From Streptomyces microflavus (GTDB taxonomy: Bacteria > Actinomycetota > Actinomycetes > Streptomycetales > Streptomycetaceae): a stretch of 64,000 bases of DNA. Location: the NCBI RefSeq assembly GCF_014650075.1, contig NZ_BMUG01000007.1:186001-250000 (forward strand), written 5' to 3'. The first letter of the stretch is position 1. Each line of letters begins with the position of its first letter. Shown piece by piece: positions 25,162 through 32,771 of this stretch. Below the pieces are notes generated by a model. It saw nothing but the letters and a program-made list of their open reading frames with translations. It did no database searches and was not told where the DNA came from. A program made the position numbers and the translations under genes.

Positions 25162-25371
25162 AGAAACACCCCCGCGTGCGCGGGGACCACGTCCAGGACG
25201 TGGTGTGCGTCGTGACCAGCACGGGACCACCCCCGCACGCGCGGGGACCACGGCTGGGCTTTGGAAGAGGACCGCGTGATGCGGGGACCACCCCCGCGCG
25301 CGGGGACCACTTGTACCGGTCCGCCGACCTGTCCCGGGAGTGGGGACCACCCCCGCACGCGCGGGGCTCAG
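25162..25371 (-). CRISPR. Short type I-E CRISPR array 1, four repeats and three spacers
   Basis: Repeats of 29 bases (plus strand GGGACCACCCCCG then CACGCGCGGGGACCAC) begin at 25162 (degenerate left end), 25223, 25284 (two bases short) and 25343 (last five bases altered). All three spacers are 32 bases, as in type I-E. Compared with the E. coli I-E repeat, the transcribed strand is the minus strand, giving an 8-base handle GTGGTCCC. Any leader should be on the right, but there the array runs straight into the DUF397 stop codon, so no leader is present. No cas gene lies in the window. Confidence 0.95.
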
Positions 25372-25565
25372 TGCACGTCGTTGACGAACGCCGCCCAGGC
25401 GGAGGCGCCGAAGACGACGGCCGGCCCCTCCGGGCGCTTCGAGTCGCGGACCGGGACCACGCCCGGGAAGTCGTCGGACACCTCGACGCACTGACCGCCG
25501 TCGGAGTTGCTGTACGAGGACTTCCGCCAGGTCGCGGAAGTCAGGTCGGCTCGGCGGGAAGGCAT
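25368..25565 (-). CDS. DUF397 small protein
   Basis: A 65-residue protein typical of Streptomyces DUF397: TWRKSSYSNSDGGQCVEVSDDFPGVVPVRDSKRPEGPAVVFGASAWAAFV. Members almost always sit downstream of an Scr1/XRE-type regulator, as here, with a 25-base overlap. I recall that the pair behaves as a small interacting regulatory or toxin-antitoxin-like unit. Its stop codon TCA (plus strand 25368-25370) lies inside the last, altered repeat of CRISPR array 1, and the C-terminus FVNDVH is short, so the tail may have been trimmed when the array and gene became adjacent. Confidence 0.85.
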   Translation of the reverse strand: MPSRRADLTSATWRKSSYSNSDGGQCVEVSDDFPGVVPVRDSKRPEGPAVVFGASAWAAFVNDVH

Positions 25566-26389
25566 GATCGGATCTCCTTGACCAACTGCTGGATGAACTC
25601 GGTTGTCTGCTTCGGGGAGAGCGCCTTGTCTCGCTGCAAATCGTAGGACAGCCGCAGCTCCTCGACGCGTCCTGAGTCCTCAACCAGTTCGCCGGACTTG
25701 CTGCCCTCCAGATAGGCCACCGCCTTGCCGTTGGCCAGCCACAGGACGGTCAGCGAACCACCCATCAGATCGTGCAGACCTGCCGAGAACGGCAGCAACT
25801 GGAGCGTCACGTTCGGCCGCTTCTGCCACTCCAGCAGGGCCTCCAACTGTTCCAGCCAGACGGCGGGCTGCGAGGCCGCTCGGTGGAACACCGCTTCGTC
25901 GAGCATCGCCCGGAAGTACGGGGCATCCTCGCTCTCCAGGATGGACTGACGGCTCATGCGCGCGTCGACATCCTCCTGCAGCGCCGCCGCGTCCCGGGGG
26001 CGTGCCTGCTCCAGCACCTCCGTAGCGTACGCCCTCGTCTGGAGCAGTCCCGGAATTGTGCTGCTCGCGTACTGGTACTGGACCGTCGCTTCCCGCTCCA
26101 GCCTCATGAACCGCTGGTACCGGCTGCCGAAGGCATCGTCCCGGGCCAGCTCCCACAGCTGTTGCAGCTGCTCGCCCGTGCCGTAGACCTTGTCGAGCGC
26201 CGCCATGACCTCCAGCGAGCCCAGGCGGGCCCCCGTCTCCAGCTTGTGCAGGTAGGACCGGTCGTACGTCGTCTCGTCGTGCAGCTCCTCCAGACTCAAC
26301 CCGGACCGGTCCCGCAGCCGCTTCAGCGTCTCGTGCAGCATCTTGCGGGCGGACGCCTCCCCGCTCGAATCGGACGCGCGTTTGGGCAT
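25541..26389 (-). CDS. Scr1-family helix-turn-helix regulator (XRE, DUF5753)
   Basis: A 282-residue regulator. The N-terminal XRE domain (about 15-75) reads LKRLRDRSGLSLEELHDETTYDRSYLHKLETGARLGSLEVMAALDKVYG; the rest is the DUF5753 ligand/partner domain (TIPGLLQTRAYATEVLEQARP ... ALLEWQKRPNVTLQLLPF). ATG 26389 has GGGGAG five bases before it. It is co-transcribed with the DUF397 gene. Just upstream, CCTGT and ACAGG (26399-26419) make a weak inverted repeat that could be its own operator. Streptomyces carry dozens of such pairs, so location between the CRISPR arrays may be chance. Confidence 0.88.
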   Translation of the reverse strand: MPKRASDSSGEASARKMLHETLKRLRDRSGLSLEELHDETTYDRSYLHKLETGARLGSLEVMAALDKVYGTGEQLQQLWELARDDAFGSRYQRFMRLEREATVQYQYASSTIPGLLQTRAYATEVLEQARPRDAAALQEDVDARMSRQSILESEDAPYFRAMLDEAVFHRAASQPAVWLEQLEALLEWQKRPNVTLQLLPFSAGLHDLMGGSLTVLWLANGKAVAYLEGSKSGELVEDSGRVEELRLSYDLQRDKALSPKQTTEFIQQLVKEIRSCLPAEPT

Positions 26390-26504
26390 TCCAACTCCCC
26401 TGTGTCCTGGGGGGACAGGGCTACAGAAACCCCCTTCCGAGCGTAGCCAGCAACGCCGATGCTCGTGACAGAAAGATCCGAAGTCTTCACGGAAGGTGAG
26501 AGCC

Positions 26505-26774
26505 ATGGGCGCACTACCGAAGTACGACCCCGACTGCAGCTGGCGGGCCGAGCGCATCCCCGCGCGTCCCGTCATGCGGGTCATCGACGTACAGAGGCAG
26601 GACACGTACTTCGACCTGCCGCTGATGATCACCTTCAACGGGGGCACGCAGGGTCCGGCGTACCTCCGCCTGGAGGTGGACGCGGCGATCGACCTCGTGG
26701 ACGAGCTGAACCTGGCGCTGGACGTGCGGGTGAGGGAGCCTGTGGCCAAGTCATGCACTCCCTTGAGCTCCTGA
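26505..26774 (+). CDS. Hypothetical 89-residue protein, divergent from the Scr1 regulator
   Basis: A small soluble protein (MGALPKYDPDCSWRAERIPA...). It has no signal peptide or membrane segment. ATG 26505 is preceded by GGAAGGTGAGAG, a good ribosome-binding site, and the third positions are G/C-rich, which supports coding. It is divergent from the Scr1/DUF397 operon and shares its promoter region, a common arrangement for a small accessory protein of such loci. I do not recognise the family. It ends 60 bases before a strong inverted repeat. Confidence 0.65.
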   Translation: MGALPKYDPDCSWRAERIPARPVMRVIDVQRQDTYFDLPLMITFNGGTQGPAYLRLEVDAAIDLVDELNLALDVRVREPVAKSCTPLSS

Positions 26775-26835
26775 CGCGAGGCGTGCGGATCCGTGTACGT
26801 GCGGGCCGCGCCGCAGGACGGGGTGGGGCGTAGTT

Positions 26836-26891
26836 CTGACCCGGCGTGTCTCGATCGGGGCGCTTGCCCCCGAGGAGGGATGCCGGGTCAG
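26836..26891 (+). terminator. Nested inverted repeat downstream of the 89-residue gene
   Basis: CTGACCCGGC (26836-26845) and GCCGGGTCAG (26882-26891) are perfect 10-base arms. Between them CGGGGC and GCCCCCG form an inner hairpin. It may terminate transcription from the gene upstream; it also lies at the leader-distal end of CRISPR array 2, so it could stop array transcription from the other side or be a small structured RNA. Confidence 0.55.
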
Positions 26892-27047
26892 CAACCCCGC
26901 AGCGAGACCGGCCCGGTTCCTCCGGAAGGCAGGGGAGGCATCGGGCTGACGCGACGGAAGACGGTGCGGGCGGTGTGCGGTCGGACCCGGGGTGTCCCGC
27001 GCTTGCGGAAACCGCATCCCGGGTGTGTCCGAGGTCAGGCGCCCACA

Positions 27048-27500
27048 GGGGCCAACCCCGCACTGCGGGGACCATGGCAGATCGGCCGGAGCCTCGATGC
27101 CGCGAACGGGACCAACCCCGCATTGCGGGGACCACCGCGGTGCCCTGCGTCTGGTCGGCGAGCCCGAGGGACCACCCCCGCACGCGCGGGGACCACCCCC
27201 TCTCCCCTCTACCTGCCGACATGAGGACGGGACCAACCCCGCACGCGCGGGGACCACTGCTCCCACCTCGGCAGGATATGGAGCTCCAGGGGACCAACCC
27301 CGCACGCGCGGGGACCACGGGGGCGGTTAGTCGGCGGTGGGGTGAACGTGGGACCAACCCCGCACGCGCGGGGACCACCGCGAACTGCACCGCACGGCCT
27401 TCGAGGGCGGGGGACCAACCCCGCACGCGCGGGGACCACGCACGGCTGCTGTCCGCCCCGCCGGAAGGGGCGGGACCAACCCCGCACGCGCGGGGACCAC
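27048..27500 (-). CRISPR. Type I-E CRISPR array 2, eight repeats and seven spacers
   Basis: Repeats begin at 27048, 27108, 27168, 27229, 27290, 27350, 27411 and 27472. The main form is GGGACCAACCCCG then CACGCGCGGGGACCAC (29 bases); the two leftmost are 28 bases and degenerate, and the third equals the array 1 form with ACC in place of AAC. Spacers are 32 bases, one is 31. Degeneracy on the left and an AT-richer flank on the right (27501 on) indicate transcription leftward on the minus strand. No cas1, cas2 or Cascade gene lies in the window. Confidence 0.97.
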
Positions 27501-28091
27501 AGTTCCTGACCTGCGGGTTTATGCGGCCAGGAGGCTGTTTTTCCTTACTTCCCGAGAAACGGACATATCGGCCTCGCTCATGGGTGGCCCGTGGCGCAGG
27601 CAGTGCAGCTCCATTGTTCCGATCGCGGACGCACTGTCTACCCCCGGTGGCGCGCCTCGGCACCCCGGGCGACGCTGACCGCAGCCGGCTCGCCGCTCAA
27701 GTGTGCCCCGCGACCCACTCCTCACCCCGCCCCGGAGGCCGGTCCAACTCCAGCCGCACAAGCGGTGGCAGAGGTCATAGGGGCCCCGCCGCCCGGAACG
27801 GCTCCACCACGGAGGGGAAGGGGGTGGGCAGGCGGTGATGCTGTAGTTGCGGAGCCCAAGAGTCTAAGAGCCCGGGTCAGTTGCTGTGCGGCCAATGTGA
27901 CGCCTGTTGGTGAGGAACCGTCATGGTCCGGTCACGCGCGCCGGACGGAGCGGTCATGGACTGCTGTGAGCCTTCTGTCTGTCCCCGCGACGGGTCGGGA
28001 CGGCGGGGAACCAGGGCGTGGTCGCGACCGAGCCCGGGACCGCGAAATTCCCGACAGGCTTTTTCCTGACCGGAATACCGAAAGGCACAGC
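27501..28091. other. CRISPR leader and gene-free region
   Basis: About 590 bases between array 2 and the first small secreted-protein gene. The first 80-100 bases, with GGCTGTTTTTCCTTACTT and GAGAAACGGACATATC, are the most AT-rich part and the likely leader and promoter of the leftward array. The remainder holds no supported gene; near its end GAAAGG (28079-28084) is the ribosome-binding site of the next gene. Confidence 0.6.
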
Positions 28092-28553
28092 ATGTTCGTG
28101 CAGAGAAGCGGAAGTCGGAAGGCGTGGCGGAACCGGAGCGTCCGGCTCACCCGGCGCGGTCTCGCCCTGGCGGGTGCGGGGGCCGTCCTGGCCACCATGG
28201 TGTCCGCCGGGCCCGCGAGTGCCGGGACGGGCGGGGGCTGCACCCAGTTCCAGGGGGTCACGGGCCTCCTGTGCGCCGGCTGGGACGCCCAGTCGCACAG
28301 GTATCTCAACACGATCCAGGGACGTTTCACCTCCGTCCTGGGCGTGGGCAATCCGCGTATCCACGTCCGGGTCCTGGACGCCCAGAACAGGGAGATGTTC
28401 AGCAGGGACCGCTCGTGGGGCGGCAGACGGCACGACGAGGAAGCCCGGTTCGAGGTCACGGTGATGATGCCCCGCGACGCTGCGCGCGTCTGCGCCAGCC
28501 TCTACGAATCCGGCGGCCTCATCTCCACCGCCTGCTCCCCGGTCTACTTCTGA
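28092..28553 (+). CDS. Small secreted protein of unknown function (first of two)
   Basis: A 153-residue protein with a long basic N-region and a Sec signal peptide (LTRRGLALAGAGAVLATMVSAGPASAG, cleavage near residue 44). The mature part of about 108 residues has four cysteines (GGGCTQF, GLLCAGW, RVCASL, STACSPV) that could make two disulfides, and beta-rich segments (NPRIHVRVLDAQNREMFSRDRSW). GAAAGG precedes the ATG. A similar-sized secreted protein follows 83 bases on, and both have HWELF/HVRV-like strand patterns, so they may be distant paralogues acting outside the cell. I do not recognise the family. Confidence 0.72.
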   Translation: MFVQRSGSRKAWRNRSVRLTRRGLALAGAGAVLATMVSAGPASAGTGGGCTQFQGVTGLLCAGWDAQSHRYLNTIQGRFTSVLGVGNPRIHVRVLDAQNREMFSRDRSWGGRRHDEEARFEVTVMMPRDAARVCASLYESGGLISTACSPVYF

Positions 28554-28636
28554 TCCGGCACGCGTCCGCCCGGAAGCTCCGTGGCTCCGTCCGCCCGGAA
28601 TCTCCGTCCGCCCTCTCCGAAAGGAAGAACGACATC

Positions 28637-29053
28637 ATGAAGCGCCGCATGGCCGCCGCGACGGCCGCCGGAATCGTCCTGGCGGGAATCGCCTCCGCCC
28701 CTGCCGCCGAGGCCGCGCCGCGTGACCGGCAGGTCTGCCAGTCCGCCACCCTCTTCGTCTCCCACACGTTGTGTGTGGACTTCCAGGGTGACCTGTACAA
28801 CGCCGACGTCGTGAAGATGGAGGTGCGCGCCACCACCAGCACGGGCATGGGCCACTGGGAGCTGTTCGGTCCGCGCGGCACCGTCGCGAACAGCACGGAC
28901 GGCGAGTGGAGGAACCGCACGCACTACTGGTCCGGATGGCAGGACGGTGCGCACGGTGACCGCTGGTGCGCCGTCTTCTGGAAGGACATGGGCGGCGGGA
29001 GCGGCTACATCAAGGGCACCCAGCCGCTGTGCGTGACGTCCCGCGGCATCTGA
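28637..29053 (+). CDS. Small secreted protein of unknown function (second of two)
   Basis: A 138-residue protein. Residues 1-26 are a clear Sec signal peptide (AAATAAGIVLAGIASAPAAEA). The mature part has four cysteines (RQVCQSA, HTLCVDF, DRWCAVF, QPLCVTS), enough for two disulfides, and many aromatic residues (HYWSGWQDG, GHWELFGP). GAAAGGAAG lies nine bases before the ATG. It probably shares a transcript with the preceding secreted protein and ends at a very strong terminator. Function unknown. Confidence 0.75.
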   Translation: MKRRMAAATAAGIVLAGIASAPAAEAAPRDRQVCQSATLFVSHTLCVDFQGDLYNADVVKMEVRATTSTGMGHWELFGPRGTVANSTDGEWRNRTHYWSGWQDGAHGDRWCAVFWKDMGGGSGYIKGTQPLCVTSRGI

Positions 29054-29059
29054 CCTGCC

Positions 29060-29097
29060 GCCTGCGGCCCCGGGGGTACGCCCCCGGGGCCGCAGGC
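29060..29097 (+). terminator. Strong terminator between the secreted-protein pair and the GH1 gene
   Basis: A perfect 17-base-pair stem (GCCTGCGGCCCCGGGGG with CCCCCGGGGCCGCAGGC) closed by TACG. It starts seven bases after the plus-strand stop and also faces the end of the convergent GH1 gene, so it can serve both. Confidence 0.95.
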
Positions 29098-29118
29098 ACG
29101 GGCAAGCCGCCGCCCCCG

Positions 29119-30546
29119 TCAGTCCCGCTCCAGCCCGCCCCTCGCGATGACCCCCGCGTACCACCGCGCACTGTCCTTCACCGTCCGGCGCTGGGACGCG
29201 AAGTCCACGTGGACGATGCCGAAGCGCTTGCTGTAGCCGTACGCCCACTCGAAGTTGTCCAGCAGCGACCACAGGAAGTACCCGCGGACGTCCACGCCCT
29301 CCTCGATCGCCCGGTGTACGGCGCCGAGGTGCGCGTCCAGGTACGCCACCCGCTCCGGGTCGTGGACCTGGCCCTCCGGGTCCGCGTAGTCGTCGTACGC
29401 CGCCCCGTTCTCCGTCACCAGCAGCGGGAGGCCCGGGAGTTCGTCGCGCAGGCGGGTCAGGAGTTCGTACAGGCCGTTCGCGTCCACCGGCCAGTCCATC
29501 GCCGTGCGGGGGCCCTCCGCCGGGGTGAACGCCGTGTGCTGCTCGGCGCCCGCCCAGGGGGAGGGGGACTCGGACCGGCCCGCCGACACCACGCTGGGGG
29601 AGTAGTAGTTGATGCCCAGCGAGTCGATGGGGGTGGAGGTGACCTCCAGGTCGCCGTCCTTCACGAACGACCAGTCCGTCACCGCCGCCGTGTCCGCCAC
29701 CAGGTCCTGCGGCAGCCGCCCGTGGAAGACCGGGTCCAGGAAGATCCGGTTCGCCACCGCGTCGATCCGGCGCACCGCGTCCCGGTCCGCGTCGGTGTCC
29801 GTCAGGGGGCGCAGGGCGTGGAGGTTCAGGGTGAGGGAGACCTCGGCCGTGGCGGGGAGGCGGTCCCGAAGGACCCGGGTCGCCGCTCCGTGCGCCAGGT
29901 TGAAGTGGTGCGCGGCACGCAGTGCGGCGAGGTCGCTGGTGCGGCCGGGGGCGTGGACCCCGTTCCCGTACCCGAGGAACGCCCCGCACCAGGGCTCGTT
30001 GAGCGTCGTCCAGGTCGACACCCGGTCGCCCAGCGCCCCGGCCACCAGGCCCGCGTACTCCGCGAACCGGTGTGCCGTGTCCCGCTCCGGCCAGCCGCCC
30101 GCGTCCTCCAGCTCCTGCGGCAGGTCCCAGTGGTAGAGCGTCGCGACCGGTCTGATGCCGGCGCCCAGCAGCTCGTCCACCAGGCGGCGGTAGAAGTCCA
30201 GGCCGCGCTCCACCGCCGGGCCCCGGCCCGTCGGCTGGACCCGGGGCCAGGAGACGGAGAACCGGTAGTCCGTGATGCCGAGTTCCCGCATCAGCTTCAC
30301 GTCGTCCGGCATCCGGTGCAGGTGGTCGGCGGCGATGTCACCGGTGTCGCCGTTGCGGACCTTGCCGGGGGTGCGGCTGAAGGTGTCCCAGATGGAGGGC
30401 GTACGGCCGTCCTCGGTGGCCGCCCCCTCGATCTGGTACGCGGCGGTGGCCGTGCCCCACCGGAATCCGGCGGGGAAACGGAGTCCCGTCCCGGTCTCGG
30501 GGCGGGCGCCTGTGGAGGTCGCCGGGCGGGCATCGACTGCTGTCAT
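29119..30546 (-). CDS. GH1 beta-glucosidase
   Basis: Cytoplasmic retaining beta-glucosidase of 475 residues, without a signal peptide. RFPAGFRWGTATAAYQIEG is the standard GH1 start; the acid/base Glu is E184 in TLNEPW and the nucleophile E379 in LLVTENG; FLWSLLDNFEWAYGY is the GH1 C-terminal signature. It follows two sugar-permease genes on the same strand and should split the imported oligosaccharides to glucose. With the GH81 enzyme at the other end of the locus, laminari-oligosaccharides are a likelier substrate than cellobiose, an inference from context. Confidence 0.93.
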   Translation of the reverse strand: MTAVDARPATSTGARPETGTGLRFPAGFRWGTATAAYQIEGAATEDGRTPSIWDTFSRTPGKVRNGDTGDIAADHLHRMPDDVKLMRELGITDYRFSVSWPRVQPTGRGPAVERGLDFYRRLVDELLGAGIRPVATLYHWDLPQELEDAGGWPERDTAHRFAEYAGLVAGALGDRVSTWTTLNEPWCGAFLGYGNGVHAPGRTSDLAALRAAHHFNLAHGAATRVLRDRLPATAEVSLTLNLHALRPLTDTDADRDAVRRIDAVANRIFLDPVFHGRLPQDLVADTAAVTDWSFVKDGDLEVTSTPIDSLGINYYSPSVVSAGRSESPSPWAGAEQHTAFTPAEGPRTAMDWPVDANGLYELLTRLRDELPGLPLLVTENGAAYDDYADPEGQVHDPERVAYLDAHLGAVHRAIEEGVDVRGYFLWSLLDNFEWAYGYSKRFGIVHVDFASQRRTVKDSARWYAGVIARGGLERD

Positions 30547-30602
30547 GAGACGGACACTCCAGGGGTGAGGGGGAGGAGGGGGTGAGCAGAGGGGAGGAGC
30601 GG

Positions 30603-30735
30603 GCGTGCGGGTCGGCCCTTCGCGCGGCCCGGGTGAGGGTGTGGGCCGACCCTTCGCGCGGCACGCGTGAGGGTGTGGATCGGCCCTTCACACGTCCCGC
30701 GTGATGGCGTGCGGGTCAGCCCTTCACCGCGCCCT
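30603..30735. repeat. 34-bp tandem repeat duplicating the 3' end of the permease gene
   Basis: Units begin at 30634, 30668 and 30702 with an exact 34-base period, and a shorter, more diverged copy begins near 30603. The unit at 30702 contains the last codons and stop of the permease (GAVKG then TGA on the minus strand); the others lie downstream of that stop, between the permease and the GH1 gene. All keep a CGGCCCTTC-like core. They appear to be tandem copies of the gene's own end. Confidence 0.78.
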
Positions 30736-31627
30736 GCATGATGCCGCCGACGATCTGCCGGCCCAGCAGGCCGAAGACCAGCAGCACCGGCAGCGTGCCG
30801 AGCAGCGTGCCGGCCATGATCACCGACTGGTCGTTGACATAGCCGCCGCCGAGCTGCCGCAGCGCGACCTGCACGGTCGGCTCCTGCGAGGAGAGCGCGA
30901 TGATCGGCCAGAAGAAGTCGTTCCACGCCGTCATGAACGTCAGCATCCCGAGCACCGCCATCCCCGGCCGCGCGATCGGGATCACGATCGACCAGAAGAT
31001 GCGGGCCGTGGAGGCGCCGTCGACGCGGGCCGCCTCGATCAGCTCGTCCGGCAGCGACTGCACCAGGTACTGGCGCATGAAGAAGACACCGAAGGCCGAC
31101 ACCAGGCCCGGCAGGATGACCGCCTGGAGCTGGTTCACCCACTGGAGTTCGGCGATCAGCATGAAGAGCGGGATCACACCGAGCTGCGGCGGGATCATCA
31201 TCGTCCCGATCGTCAGCGTCAGCAGCGCGCCCCGGCCCCGGAACTTCAGCTTGGCGAAGGCGAATCCGGCGAGCGTGCAGCACAGGACCGTACCGATGGT
31301 GATCGACGACGACACGATCAGGGAGTTCAGCAGCGCCTTGCCGATGTTCGCCTCTTCGAGGACCTGCTCGAAGTTCTTGATCAGGTTCGGGCCCGGCAGC
31401 AGGCTCGGCGGCACCTTCGCCATGTCCGCGTTGGACCGGCTGGCCGCGACGATCGTCCAGTAGAAGGGGAACGCCGAGATGAGCAGGGCGAAGCCGAGGA
31501 TGACGTACGAGAGCCAGCCGCCCTTCATCGTCCGGCCCGCGCCCCCCTTGCCCAGGCGCCTGCCCGGCGGGTCCTGCGGCGGGCGGCCCGTTTCGGGGGC
31601 CGTCGGCGGTGCGGCGAGCGCGGTCAT
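30716..31627 (-). CDS. Sugar ABC transporter permease (MalG/CebG type)
   Basis: Inner-membrane permease of 303 residues with six predicted helices. After a Pro-rich cytoplasmic start, helix 1 is LSYVILGFALLISAFPFYWTIVAA; the ATPase-contact EAA loop reads ELIEAARVDGASTARIFWSIVIPIARPGM. It pairs with the permease encoded just upstream, with a four-base ATGA overlap, to form a heterodimeric channel. No ATPase gene is present; Streptomyces sugar importers commonly share MsiK, encoded elsewhere. Its 3' end is tandemly duplicated downstream. Confidence 0.92.
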   Translation of the reverse strand: MTALAAPPTAPETGRPPQDPPGRRLGKGGAGRTMKGGWLSYVILGFALLISAFPFYWTIVAASRSNADMAKVPPSLLPGPNLIKNFEQVLEEANIGKALLNSLIVSSSITIGTVLCCTLAGFAFAKLKFRGRGALLTLTIGTMMIPPQLGVIPLFMLIAELQWVNQLQAVILPGLVSAFGVFFMRQYLVQSLPDELIEAARVDGASTARIFWSIVIPIARPGMAVLGMLTFMTAWNDFFWPIIALSSQEPTVQVALRQLGGGYVNDQSVIMAGTLLGTLPVLLVFGLLGRQIVGGIMQGAVKG

Positions 31628-32604
31628 CGGCCGGCCTCCTTGCGTGCGCGGCGGCGCGCGACCAGGGCGTTGGCCCCGACGAGCACCACGATCAGGACGA
31701 ACATCACCCAGGCGATGGCCGCGGCCCGGCCCAGGTGGAAGAAGCCCCAGCCCTGCTCGTACATGTACAGGCCGAGGGTCTGGTACTGGTGCGAGATACC
31801 GCCGGAGATCGACCCCTCGAACAACAGCGGCTCACCGAAGAGCTGGGTCGCGCCGATGGTCGAGATGATGACGGTGAAGATGATCGTGGGGCGCAGGCCC
31901 GGCAGCGTCACGTGGATGAACTGGCTCCAGCGCGAGGCCCCGTCCATCTCCGCCGCCTCGTACAGCTCGTGCGGGATCGACTGCATGCCCGCCAGGTAGA
32001 TCAGCGCGTTGTATCCCGTCCACCGCCAGATCACGATGGTCGATACGGCGATCTGCGAGGCGACCGTCCCCGTCTGCCAGTCCACCGGGTCGAAGCCGAC
32101 CAGCCCGATCACATAGTTGATCAGCCCGAAGTCGCGGCCGAAGAGCTGCGCGAAGACGAGGGTGGCGGCGGCGACGGAGGTCGCGTACGGGAGCAGGATC
32201 GCGGTCCGGATGAACGTGCGGCCGCGGAGTTTGTAGTTGAGCAGGTGGGCGAGGCCCAGCGCCATCGCGAGCTGCGGGACCGTGGACAGCACGCCGATCG
32301 TGAACGTGTTGCGCAGCGAGATCCAGAAGTACTCGTCGGTGAAGAGCGCCGTGTAGTTGGCGATGCCCCGCCACTCCATCTCGCCGCTCGTCTGGAGCTC
32401 GACCCGGTAGAGGGAGACGAACGCCGTATAGAGGAGCGGGAAGAGGCCGAAGGCGAGGAAGAGCGTGAAGAAGGGGGCGATGTAGGCGTACGGGGACGCC
32501 TTGCGCCAGGTACGCCGGAGGGTGGCTGCCCGACCGTCGTCGGGCCCGGGTCCGCTGTCGGCGGGGCTGCGGGGCCCGGCCTTCGCGGTGGCGGTGAGGG
32601 ACAC
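31624..32604 (-). CDS. Sugar ABC transporter permease (MalF/CebF type)
   Basis: Inner-membrane permease of 326 residues. A hydrophilic N-terminal region (about 40 residues) precedes helix 1 AYIAPFFTLFLAFGLFPLLYTAFVSLY; the EAA loop reads HELYEAAEMDGASRWSQFIHVTLPGLRPT. GTG start. It is followed by its partner permease and preceded by the binding-protein gene (about 170 bases), so the order binding protein - F - G - glucosidase is that of the cellobiose operon cebEFG-bglC of Streptomyces. The different operator core and the linked GH81 enzyme argue for a separate, beta-1,3-glucan system. Confidence 0.92.
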   Translation of the reverse strand: MSLTATAKAGPRSPADSGPGPDDGRAATLRRTWRKASPYAYIAPFFTLFLAFGLFPLLYTAFVSLYRVELQTSGEMEWRGIANYTALFTDEYFWISLRNTFTIGVLSTVPQLAMALGLAHLLNYKLRGRTFIRTAILLPYATSVAAATLVFAQLFGRDFGLINYVIGLVGFDPVDWQTGTVASQIAVSTIVIWRWTGYNALIYLAGMQSIPHELYEAAEMDGASRWSQFIHVTLPGLRPTIIFTVIISTIGATQLFGEPLLFEGSISGGISHQYQTLGLYMYEQGWGFFHLGRAAAIAWVMFVLIVVLVGANALVARRRARKEAGR

Positions 32605-32771
32605 GATGCGGCCCTTCGGGATCGGGGGCGGGAAGAGGAGCGTTACGGGGATGGGCCCCGGCCGTCGGGGGAGGGTGACGGGTTACGGGGGTGGGGCCGG
32701 GCCACCGTGGTGCACACCGGTGGACCGGCCCCGGGCAGGACGGGGAGGAGGGGAGGAGCGGCGGGCCGGCG

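Noticed and set aside
26985..27040. A further degenerate CRISPR repeat left of array 2 (TGTCCCGCGCTTGCGG)
   Set aside because: It resembles the repeat only in its GC-rich core and is not at the 60-61 base period.
25140..27510. Cas genes between or beside the CRISPR arrays
   Set aside because: The genes present encode a DUF397 protein, an Scr1-type regulator and a small hypothetical; none resembles a Cas protein.
28092..29053. Lanthipeptide or other RiPP precursors for the two small secreted proteins
   Set aside because: They have Sec signal peptides, mature parts over 100 residues and no modification enzymes nearby.
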